Shown here: in pieces, positions 1-5,086 of the stretch
Layout: each line of letters opens with the position of its first letter
Position numbering within the stretch: position 1 is the first letter of the stretch
DNA from: an uncultured Oceanospirillaceae bacterium
GTDB lineage: Bacteria; Pseudomonadota; Gammaproteobacteria; Pseudomonadales; Balneatricaceae
Assembly: GCA_946221045.1 (NCBI GenBank)
Contig: CAMIIY010000180.1
Location: 1-5,086 of the forward strand
Length of the DNA: 5,086 bases
Reading direction: 5' to 3'
Position numbers and translations under genes: made by a program
The notes under the pieces: generated by a model
Database searches by the model: none
Told to the model about the DNA's origin: nothing
The model's input: only the letters and a program-made list of their open reading frames with translations

Positions 1-17
1 CACCTGACCTATCTCTA

Positions 18-485
18 TCAGTTATAAAAGGCGCTGAGCTGATCCAGCCCCGCCTTATACACTCCCCGGATCACATCGGCGGCTTCCTGATCGGTGGCAC
101 CCGCCGCATCAAAGGAAGATGACCAGGTTACCCGTGTTCCATCGCCCTGTGCCGAGAGTTTGATCATTGACTCGTACCCCGCCACTGGCAGTGGTGAAGC
201 ATCAATCCGGTAGCTGTAACTGAGTTGCTCATTGTCTTCACTGAGCTGGGTTTCGGTGATGGTGGCACCATTGCCCAGCGTCAGTACCCGGACATCCGGT
301 GCGGTCAGGCTGCTGCCCACCACCGCAGGGTGCCAGCGGTGCAGCCCGTTGAAGTTGCCCACCAGTGCCCAGACTGCAGCGGGTTTTGCGTTAAGCGTGA
401 CGGATTCCTCCACCTGAATACTACCGGCGAGAACCTGTGTACTGATCAGACTGCCCAGAACAGTGGCCATAGCGACTGCTTTCAT
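18..485 (-). CDS. Secreted SRPBCC-family (START/Bet v 1-like) protein
   Basis: This 155-residue protein probably binds a small hydrophobic ligand in a helix-grip cavity; the ligand and any enzymatic role are unknown. Residues 1-20 form a signal peptide: one Lys at position 2, a hydrophobic stretch, and a VLA|GS cleavage site after residue 20, so the mature protein should be periplasmic. The mature part follows the SRPBCC pattern: a first strand with VEESVTLNAKP (25-35), the helix VWALVGNFNGLHRWHPAV (38-55), central strands around GNGATITETQ (71-80) and LSYSYRI (88-94), the strand GDGTRVTWSSSF (114-125), and a long C-terminal helix (about 134-154). This resembles the polyketide cyclase/dehydrase branch. 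The ATG start is well supported by AAGGAG eight bases upstream and by the signal peptide. It lies downstream of glcB on the same strand, but a strong terminator separates the two, so it is probably its own transcription unit. The fold assignment is firm; the function is open. Confidence 0.88.
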   Translation of the reverse strand: MKAVAMATVLGSLISTQVLAGSIQVEESVTLNAKPAAVWALVGNFNGLHRWHPAVVGSSLTAPDVRVLTLGNGATITETQLSEDNEQLSYSYRIDASPLPVAGYESMIKLSAQGDGTRVTWSSSFDAAGATDQEAADVIRGVYKAGLDQLSAFYN

Positions 486-493
486 TGCCTTAA

Positions 494-499
494 CTCCTT
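494..499 (-). promoter_or_regulatory. Ribosome binding site of the SRPBCC gene
   Basis: Read on the minus strand this is AAGGAG, eight bases before the ATG at 485. It is a near-consensus Shine-Dalgarno sequence and fixes the start that gives the full signal peptide. No convincing -35/-10 pair was found in the 110 bases between it and the upstream terminator, although the gene's promoter should lie there. Confidence 0.8.
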
Positions 500-607
500 C
501 TTTTTATTGGTCTAAGGCACGTTAGCATGGGTCATTTTGCGGCGGGAATTGGCAATGCACCCGGTGAATACGGGAAATTTGCCCGATGTGTCTGAATTGC
601 AAACAAC

Positions 608-637
608 AAAAAAGGCCGCTAATCAGCGGCCTTTTTA
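608..637 (-). terminator. Rho-independent terminator after glcB
   Basis: A perfect 7-bp stem, GGCCGCT/AGCGGCC (614-620 and 625-631), with the four-base loop AATC, is flanked by six A on the left and five T on the right. Read on the minus strand it is a GC-rich hairpin followed by six T, 17 bases beyond the glcB stop codon. The A and T tracts on both sides mean it could also stop transcription in the plus direction. It separates glcB from the SRPBCC gene. Confidence 0.93.
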
Positions 638-653
638 TCGTACGGGTTAACCC

Positions 654-2831
654 TTATGCGCCAAACTTGGCTTTGGCTTCGATACGACGACGGTGCAGGA
701 CCGGTTCGGTGTAGCCGTTTGGCTGAACCGTACCTTCAAACACCAGCTCGCAGGCAGCGGCAAAGGCAACGCTGTCATCGAAGTTAGGCGCCATTGCACG
801 GTAAGCAGGATCGTTGGCGTTCTGACGGTCAACGACTGCCGCCATGCGCTGCATGGTTTCCAGCACCTGCTCTTTGGAGCAGATGCCGTGGTGCAGCCAG
901 TTGGCGATGTGCTGGCTGGAGATACGCAGCGTTGCACGGTCTTCCATCAGGCCTACATCGTTGATGTCAGGCACTTTGGAACAACCCACACCGGAGTCGA
1001 TCCAGCGTACTACGTAACCCAGGATACCCTGTGCGTTGTTGTCCAGTTCCTGCTGAATCTCTTCGGCAGACCAGCTTGGGTTCTGCGCCACAGGGATGGT
1101 CAGAATGTCATCCAGAGATGCACGGTCACGGGACTTCAGCTCTTCCTGACGGGCAAAGACGTCTACCTTGTGGTAGTGCAGTGCGTGCAGGGTTGCTGCG
1201 GTTGGAGATGGAACCCATGCGGTGTTGGCGCCGGATAGCGGATGGCCGATCTTGGCATCCAGCATGTTCGCCATCTGATCCGGAATAGGCCACATGCCTT
1301 TACCGATCTGGGCGCGACCGCTCAGGCCACAGGCCAGACCGTTGTCGACGTTCCAGTTTTCGTAAGCGCTGATCCAGGCCGCCTGTTTCATGTCGCCTTT
1401 ACGGATCATCGGGCCCGCTTCCATCGAGGTGTGGATCTCGTCACCGGTACGGTCAAGGAAACCGGTGTTGATGAACACAACACGCTCTTTAGCTGCGCGG
1501 ATACACTCTTTCAGGTTAACCGTGGTGCGACGCTCTTCGTCCATGATACCCATCTTCATGGTGAAGCGGTCCAGACCCAGTGCGTCTTCGATGCGACCGA
1601 ACAGTTCGTTGGCAAACGCCACTTCTTCAGGGCCGTGCATCTTCGGTTTAACGATGTACATGGAGCCGGTAGTGGTGTTGCTGAACTGGCCGTTGCCCTT
1701 GATATCGTGGATAGAGATCAGGGTGGTAACCATGCCGTCGATGATGCCTTCCGGTACTTCGTTGCCATCCTTGTCCAGGATCGCTTCGTTGGTCATCAGG
1801 TGACCTACGTTACGGACGAACATCAGGCTGCGGCCTTTCAGGGTCACAGTGTCGCCGTTCAGGCCGGTGTAGGAGCGGTCGCCGTTGATGGTACGGGTGA
1901 AGGTTTTGCCACCTTTGCTGACTTCTTCAGTCAGGTCGCCTTTCATCAGGCCCAGCCAGTTGCGGTACACCACAACCTTGTCAGCACTGTCTACGGCAGC
2001 AACGGAGTCTTCACAGTCCATGATGGTGGTCAGGGCAGACTCCATCACGATGTCTTTGATGCCCGCGGCATCGTCTTTACCGATCAGGCTGTCACGGTCG
2101 ATCTGTACTTCAAAGTGCAGGCCGTTGTTTTCCAGCAGGATGGAATCCGGTGCAGCAGTGTCGCCCAGGTAACCCGCCAGTTTTTCCGGCTGAGCCAGAC
2201 CGGTTTCGCTGCCGTCAGTCATGCTGACAACCAGCTTGCCATCCTTGATGGTGTAGCCGGTGGAATCCTTGTGAGAGCCAGTCGCCAGTGGCGCAGCGTC
2301 ATCCAGGAAGTTACGGGCAAAGGCGATAACCTTAGCACCGCGTGCCGGGTTGTATTCAGCCGTTTTCTCAGCGCCGTCTGCTTCAGAAACAGCGTCAGTA
2401 CCGTACAGTGCATCGTACAGGCTGCCCCAACGCGCATTCGCCGCGTTCAGTGCAAAACGTGCATTCATCACAGGTACTACCAGCTGAGGGCCAGCCATGG
2501 TCGCCATTTCCGGATCCACGTTGGCGGTGGTGGCGGTGAAATCTTCACCTTCCGGCAACAGGTAGCCGATCTCGGTCAGGAAAGATTTGTACGCTGCCAG
2601 ATCGAAGGCCTGACCCTTGCGGGCACGGTGCCATTCATCGATCTGTGCCTGGATAGCGTCACGCTTGGCCAGCAGTTCACGGTTACGTGGTGCCAGATCA
2701 TGCACGATGGCATCAAAACCGGCCCAGAACTGTTCGCTGGTGACGCCAGTGCCTGGCAGTGCTTCATTATTTACGAAATCATACAGAGCCTGTGCGACCT
2801 GCAGGCCACCGCTCGTTACCCTTTGACTCAT
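654..2831 (-). CDS. glcB: Malate synthase G
   Basis: Condenses glyoxylate with acetyl-CoA and water to give malate and CoA in the cytoplasm. It is the second glyoxylate-shunt enzyme and also consumes glyoxylate made from glycolate. The chosen product has 725 residues, the usual length for the monomeric G isoform. Family blocks run throughout: [20 protein letters not shown], the [10 protein letters not shown] segment, [10 protein letters not shown] with catalytic Arg340, [23 protein letters not shown] with Mg-ligand Glu432, [11 protein letters not shown] with Mg-ligand Asp460, [24 protein letters not shown] with Cys617, and [13 protein letters not shown] with the catalytic base Asp631. Those last two match the E. 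coli numbering when Met at 2831 is residue 1. An in-frame ATG at 2879 would add 16 residues ([16 protein letters not shown]), but the typical family N-terminus begins at [11 protein letters not shown]. The SD at 2831 is weak (GGGG ten bases away) and none is seen at 2879. No isocitrate lyase or glycolate oxidase gene is adjacent. Product identity is nearly certain; the start is less so. Confidence 0.97.
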   Translation of the reverse strand: MSQRVTSGGLQVAQALYDFVNNEALPGTGVTSEQFWAGFDAIVHDLAPRNRELLAKRDAIQAQIDEWHRARKGQAFDLAAYKSFLTEIGYLLPEGEDFTATTANVDPEMATMAGPQLVVPVMNARFALNAANARWGSLYDALYGTDAVSEADGAEKTAEYNPARGAKVIAFARNFLDDAAPLATGSHKDSTGYTIKDGKLVVSMTDGSETGLAQPEKLAGYLGDTAAPDSILLENNGLHFEVQIDRDSLIGKDDAAGIKDIVMESALTTIMDCEDSVAAVDSADKVVVYRNWLGLMKGDLTEEVSKGGKTFTRTINGDRSYTGLNGDTVTLKGRSLMFVRNVGHLMTNEAILDKDGNEVPEGIIDGMVTTLISIHDIKGNGQFSNTTTGSMYIVKPKMHGPEEVAFANELFGRIEDALGLDRFTMKMGIMDEERRTTVNLKECIRAAKERVVFINTGFLDRTGDEIHTSMEAGPMIRKGDMKQAAWISAYENWNVDNGLACGLSGRAQIGKGMWPIPDQMANMLDAKIGHPLSGANTAWVPSPTAATLHALHYHKVDVFARQEELKSRDRASLDDILTIPVAQNPSWSAEEIQQELDNNAQGILGYVVRWIDSGVGCSKVPDINDVGLMEDRATLRISSQHIANWLHHGICSKEQVLETMQRMAAVVDRQNANDPAYRAMAPNFDDSVAFAAACELVFEGTVQPNGYTEPVLHRRRIEAKAKFGA

Positions 2832-3061
2832 AGTGATATTGCCCCAGTTGTAGTACGCGGCTCGGTCCGAGGCGACCATGAGCCGTGTTAAAGTAGAGAA
2901 AAAGATTCGCCGGAATGTCTCGAAGCTCTTGCCCTGTTTGGATGCGAAAGTCAGTTGCGTCAGGATAAAGACAGTGGTTCTGACTCAGAGCGAAACGTAC
3001 GGCTATATGCGATGCAACATTACCGGAAAGTGAGCAAAAAGTCGCCCCTAATCTCATGTAT

Positions 3062-3080
3062 ACCCGGTATTCAGCTGGGT
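3062..3080. repeat. Imperfect inverted repeat, possible operator
   Basis: ACCCGG and CTGGGT face each other across seven bases. Five of six positions are Watson-Crick and one would be a G-T pair in RNA. It sits about 90 bases upstream of the hydrolase start and 230 upstream of the glcB start. The position would suit a shared operator, but arms this short can occur by chance. Confidence 0.2.
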
Positions 3081-3152
3081 TATGACACCCATTTACGGCT
3101 ATTCTTTCACACAGACCCGCTCTAAAAGGGTAAACATTTTTGACCCGTCTGC

Positions 3153-3158
3153 AGAGGG
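3153..3158 (+). promoter_or_regulatory. Ribosome binding site that decides the hydrolase start
   Basis: AGAGGG directly abuts the ATG at 3159, leaving no room for it to serve that codon, but lies nine bases before the in-frame ATG at 3168. The spacing therefore favours the second ATG as the true start, which removes only three residues (MYG). Confidence 0.6.
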
Positions 3159-3167
3159 ATGTACGGC

Positions 3168-4103
3168 ATGTCTGCATTTGATCGTGCTGAATTGCTGCAA
3201 CAGCTGCCCGCATGGACGCTGGCCGACTCGACCGTCTACTCTCCCGAGGTGGCCGCTTATCTGAAACATTATGGTCTGCATGGGCTGGCCTGTGACTATG
3301 CGTTGCAGTTTGGCCTGCTGGAGTGCGCGGGCATCAATACCGCGGTGCAGTACTATCGGCAATCCGGGCATAGCCGGGGTACCGCGCTGGTAGTGCATGG
3401 CTATATGGACCATATGGGCTTATATCGGCACCTGTTCCGCACGTTGCTGGAACAGGATTATGACGTGCTCAGCTTTGACCTCACCGGGCATGGTCTGTCG
3501 GGCGGTGAAGCACTGCATATCCACGACTTCAGCCACTATGCCCAGCAACTGACCGACCTGATCAACCAGTTACAGTCCCAGCTCAAAACGCCGCTGACCC
3601 TGATCGGCCAGAGCACCGGCTGTGCGGCGATCATCGCGCAGCAGATGCTGCACCCCGCGCTGGCCCTGCCCGTCACATCCCGCATTCTGCTGGCACCACT
3701 GGTCCGCCCGGCCCTGTGGCGCAGCATCCGACGCCGTTACCCTATTCTGAAACGCCTTATGAAACAGGTGCCGCGTAAATTCACCGCCTGCAGCCACGAC
3801 ACCGCATTTCTGCAATTCCTGCAAAACGACGACCCCCTGCAATACCGCAGCATCCCGTTAAGCTGGGTTGGGGCAATGCTGGATTTTGGTGATGCACTGG
3901 AGCAGCAGGTACCGATGGCCGGTGTCGTCAGGGTGATTCAGGGGGATGAGGATAAAACGGTGGATTGGGAATATAACCTGCCGGTGTTACAGCGGGTGTT
4001 TGTTGATCTTGAGGTGTGTATGGTGCCGGGGGGGAGGCATCATTTGGTGAATGAGAGTGAGGAATATAGGGGGAGGGTGTTTGAGTTGGTTTTGGATGGT
4101 TGA
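3168..4103 (+). CDS. Alpha/beta hydrolase, monoacylglycerol lipase/S33-like
   Basis: A 311-residue serine hydrolase that probably cleaves an ester such as a monoacylglycerol or lysophospholipid; a peptidase or other esterase role is possible. No signal peptide or membrane segment is seen, so it should be cytoplasmic. Numbered from the ATG at 3168, the motifs are: the oxyanion-hole strand VVHGYMDHMGLYRHL (75-89), resembling the HGxxxHxxxY of monoacylglycerol lipases; DVLSFDLTGHGLSGG (99-113); the nucleophile elbow IGQSTG with Ser149; a lid-like region with ILLAPLVRP and basic residues (about 173-205); the acid loop QGDEDKTVDW with probable catalytic Asp262; and GGRHHLVNE with probable catalytic His291. 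The triad is complete and the length fits the Hydrolase_4 (PF12146) family. It is transcribed divergently from glcB and ends before its own terminator. The last roughly 50 codons switch abruptly to G/T-rich codons and include a G7 tract at 4028-4034 just before the catalytic His. An alternative start at 3159 would add three residues. Confidence 0.9.
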   Translation: MSAFDRAELLQQLPAWTLADSTVYSPEVAAYLKHYGLHGLACDYALQFGLLECAGINTAVQYYRQSGHSRGTALVVHGYMDHMGLYRHLFRTLLEQDYDVLSFDLTGHGLSGGEALHIHDFSHYAQQLTDLINQLQSQLKTPLTLIGQSTGCAAIIAQQMLHPALALPVTSRILLAPLVRPALWRSIRRRYPILKRLMKQVPRKFTACSHDTAFLQFLQNDDPLQYRSIPLSWVGAMLDFGDALEQQVPMAGVVRVIQGDEDKTVDWEYNLPVLQRVFVDLEVCMVPGGRHHLVNESEEYRGRVFELVLDG

Positions 4104-4114
4104 ATCGCCCTCGC

Positions 4115-4138
4115 TAGGAGCGCTTCCTCCTGTTTTTT
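4115..4138 (+). terminator. Intrinsic terminator of the hydrolase gene
   Basis: AGGAG (4116-4120) and CTCCT (4127-4131) pair across the loop CGCTTC and are followed by G and six T (4133-4138). An extra T-G pair can close the base. The stem is short, but the T tract and its position 12 bases after the stop codon fit a Rho-independent terminator. No equivalent is seen on the minus strand for the converging HTH gene. Confidence 0.65.
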
Positions 4139-4366
4139 AAAGATGGAACGAACCACTACACTTGGTGTTATGAGAGCCGTATGGAGAGTTTCTTAGAGGA
4201 AATGTGTAACAAACTTGAAACTCGTACCAATTGATAATTTGCATTAACTGCTACCAGACTGGCTAGTCAGAATGCAGGATCTGATCGGACAGTTGTATTT
4301 TCTCGACATCGTCCCAAATCGGCACAAAGACACCGTTAAACAGATAATCGTATGCTTAAATGAGTA
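4139..4366. other. AT-rich gap between convergent genes, possible gene remnant
   Basis: No convincing gene is present. GC drops to 20/60 at 4201-4260 and 21/60 at 4321-4380, far below the genes to the left. On the minus strand, 4263-4355 is open for 30 codons between two stops and reads like protein (AYDYLFNGVFVPIWDD followed by VEKIQLSDQILHSD), but it has no start codon or ribosome binding site. It begins 11 bases after the HTH gene's stop, so it could be the tail of a decayed gene. A second minus-strand open stretch, ending at a TAA near 4170, looks random. A small imperfect inverted repeat lies around GACTGGCTAGTC (4257-4268). I recognise no insertion-sequence end or attachment site. Confidence 0.4.
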
Positions 4367-5047
4367 TCATTTCTTAGGTTTTCCCGGCACCCTAGTGTTC
4401 TGCTTTTCTTTTGCTTCCTGACGTTCCGCGTTAAGTGCTCTAACCGCATTCACTAATCCACTAAGATCAAACTCACTAGACCGCTGGCCCCCATCATCAC
4501 GCTTGCGCGGCTCTCTGTATAAGTACCCGGGCTTATCAGACCAACCATTTTTTACTGGTGTTTCATGCTCCTGAAGACTCGCAAGAATACGTTGCACTTG
4601 ACGCTCTTTCTTCCACATCAGCTTTGCTAACTGACTAATCCTCGGGAACGGATTTTTGTCATAAGGTGGATACCACCAATGCTTGATCAAATAGAGCAGA
4701 ACCATCATTTCACCATCTGTGAGCTCTAAGCGCTCTTTGTTTTCAAGTAACGCATTAGGGATCATCGTAAAGTCATCCTTACCAGACCCTCCCCAACGCT
4801 TTTGAAAGTCATTAGCTGTGACTCTTCGATCAGACTGAAACGTTTTCTTGTTAGATGCTCGGCCTTGAGGTGCCGCTGATAGAATATCTTGAAACTGCTT
4901 TCTTTTCTTATCTCTCAACAGAGGCTTTCCTGAAGAGAAATCCCAATCCGCAGCCTTCTTCAGGGCATCATCTAATTGCTTTTGAATATCAGATGCACTT
5001 ATTCCAGCAAGGGGCTCAAGGGACTTTTTATCATCTTTATTTGCCAC
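4367..5047 (-). CDS. Winged-helix (HTH_36-like) protein, phage/plasmid replication type
   Basis: A 226-residue DNA-binding protein, probably a replication-initiation or replisome-organiser protein of a mobile element, or a regulator of one; the exact role is not established. The N-terminus (1-90) is charged and probably flexible. The middle (about 92-180) is a winged-helix domain: FTMIPNALLENKERLELTDGEMMVLLYLIKHWW corresponds to helix 1 and its lead-in (93-125), and PRISQLAKLMWKKERQVQRILASLQE (135-160) to helices 2-3 with the recognition helix. The stretch YLYREPRKRDDGGQRSSEFDLSGLV (175-199) matches the R-x-D-x-GGQ-x-S-N-x-YDL motif often seen after such domains in phage replication proteins. 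The tail (204-226) is Lys/Arg-rich. The start codon is GTG, supported by GGAG five bases upstream. The gene is AT-richer than its neighbours (23/60 GC at 4801-4860), converges on the hydrolase, and may continue into an element beyond the window. The HTH fold is well supported; the replication role is inferred from family resemblance. Confidence 0.8.
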   Translation of the reverse strand: MANKDDKKSLEPLAGISASDIQKQLDDALKKAADWDFSSGKPLLRDKKRKQFQDILSAAPQGRASNKKTFQSDRRVTANDFQKRWGGSGKDDFTMIPNALLENKERLELTDGEMMVLLYLIKHWWYPPYDKNPFPRISQLAKLMWKKERQVQRILASLQEHETPVKNGWSDKPGYLYREPRKRDDGGQRSSEFDLSGLVNAVRALNAERQEAKEKQNTRVPGKPKK

Positions 5048-5051
5048 AAAA

Positions 5052-5056
5052 TCTCC
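5052..5056 (-). promoter_or_regulatory. Ribosome binding site supporting a GTG start
   Basis: Read on the minus strand, GGAGA sits four to five bases before the GTG at 5047. It is the reason for accepting GTG as the start of the HTH protein; no in-frame ATG lies nearby upstream within the window. Confidence 0.65.
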
Positions 5057-5067
5057 AGTTAAAATAC

Positions 5068-5079
5068 GTCATTTATGAC
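5068..5079. repeat. Inverted repeat upstream of the HTH gene, possible operator
   Basis: GTCAT and ATGAC are perfect inverted arms separated by TT, centred about 26 bases upstream of the GTG start. The minus-strand sequence next to it is AT-rich (GTATTTTAAC), and TATTTT there could be a -10 element, but the -35 position falls outside the window. A DNA-binding product and a palindrome at its own promoter would fit autoregulation, which is inference. Confidence 0.35.
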
Positions 5080-5086
5080 ATTGCGT

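Larger units (their letters stand above)
2832..3167. other. Divergent intergenic region between glcB and the hydrolase gene
   Basis: These 336 bases separate the divergent starts of glcB (minus) and the hydrolase (plus) and must hold both promoters. I see no protein-like reading frame here; open stretches on the minus strand give low-quality, Cys/His-rich translations. The best -10/-35 candidate for glcB is poor: TTTCCG, 16 bases, TATAGC on the minus strand (3002-3029). For the hydrolase, no pair is convincing; TTCACA near 3107 with TAAACA near 3131 has a spacing that is too long. An imperfect inverted repeat, ACCCGG-N7-CTGGGT (3062-3080), could be an operator or a small hairpin. The length suggests regulated expression or a long glcB leader, which is inference. 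Confidence 0.5.

Noticed and set aside
225..515. A 96-codon plus-strand frame opposite the SRPBCC gene
   Set aside because: It is a shadow of a well-supported gene with signal peptide and ribosome site; its own translation shows no domain.
693..1238. A 181-codon plus-strand frame opposite the glcB 3' end
   Set aside because: Same reason: it mirrors glcB codon bias and shows no domain or ribosome site.
1242..2891. A 549-codon open reading frame on the plus strand, antisense to glcB
   Set aside because: It lies wholly opposite a confidently identified enzyme gene. Its translation is Val/His/Gln-rich with no recognisable domain, as expected for the complement of a codon-biased gene.
2779..3213. 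A 144-codon minus-strand frame across the glcB upstream region
   Set aside because: It overlaps the start of glcB in another frame and the start of the hydrolase, and its Cys/His-rich translation has no family-like pattern.
3781..4103. Possible variable repeat of a diversity-generating retroelement at the 3' end of the hydrolase
   Set aside because: No template repeat, reverse transcriptase or accessory gene is in the window. The bias is C-depletion with G enrichment, not a pattern of adenine-specific substitution against a second copy.
4161..4200. Sequence around GAGAGCCGTATGGAGAG that recalls group II intron domain V ends
   Set aside because: The complementary strand needed for a domain V hairpin is missing and no reverse transcriptase is nearby, so the resemblance is superficial.

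Overview
The window looks like a chromosomal segment of a gammaproteobacterium, probably a marine, Oceanospirillales- or Marinobacter-like lineage. This rests on the style of the malate synthase G protein and on a moderate GC content (35 of 60 bases on the sampled line 1261-1320). No rRNA, tRNA, CRISPR array or complete insertion sequence is visible.

Layout, left to right. (1) 18-485, minus strand: a small secreted START/Bet v 1-fold (SRPBCC) protein with a clear signal peptide. (2) 608-637: a strong hairpin with A/T tracts on both sides, which ends the transcript of the next gene. (3) 654-2831, minus strand: malate synthase G (glcB), the second step of the glyoxylate shunt, with the catalytic residues in place. 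(4) 2832-3167: a 336-base region between divergent genes that must carry the promoters of glcB and of the hydrolase. (5) 3168-4103, plus strand: a cytoplasmic alpha/beta hydrolase of the monoacylglycerol lipase/S33 type with a complete Ser-Asp-His triad, followed by a short intrinsic terminator. (6) 4139-4366: an AT-rich gap with no convincing gene. (7) 4367-5047, minus strand: a GTG-started winged-helix protein of the HTH_36/phage-replication type, with an inverted repeat just upstream of its start.

The first three genes look like ordinary chromosomal housekeeping or catabolic genes. glcB would let the cell grow on acetate or fatty-acid carbon, and the lipase-like hydrolase could feed such a pathway, but that link is only inference from adjacency. 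Base composition falls sharply past about 4140 (about 33-38% GC on sampled 60-base lines). The HTH gene there is of a kind usually found on phages, plasmids or integrative elements, so the right end is probably the edge of a mobile or laterally acquired segment. I did not find a demonstrably new multi-gene system. The most unusual sequence-level signal is an abrupt reversal of C/G strand bias inside the hydrolase gene, whose last 93 bases hold 44 G and only 4 C.
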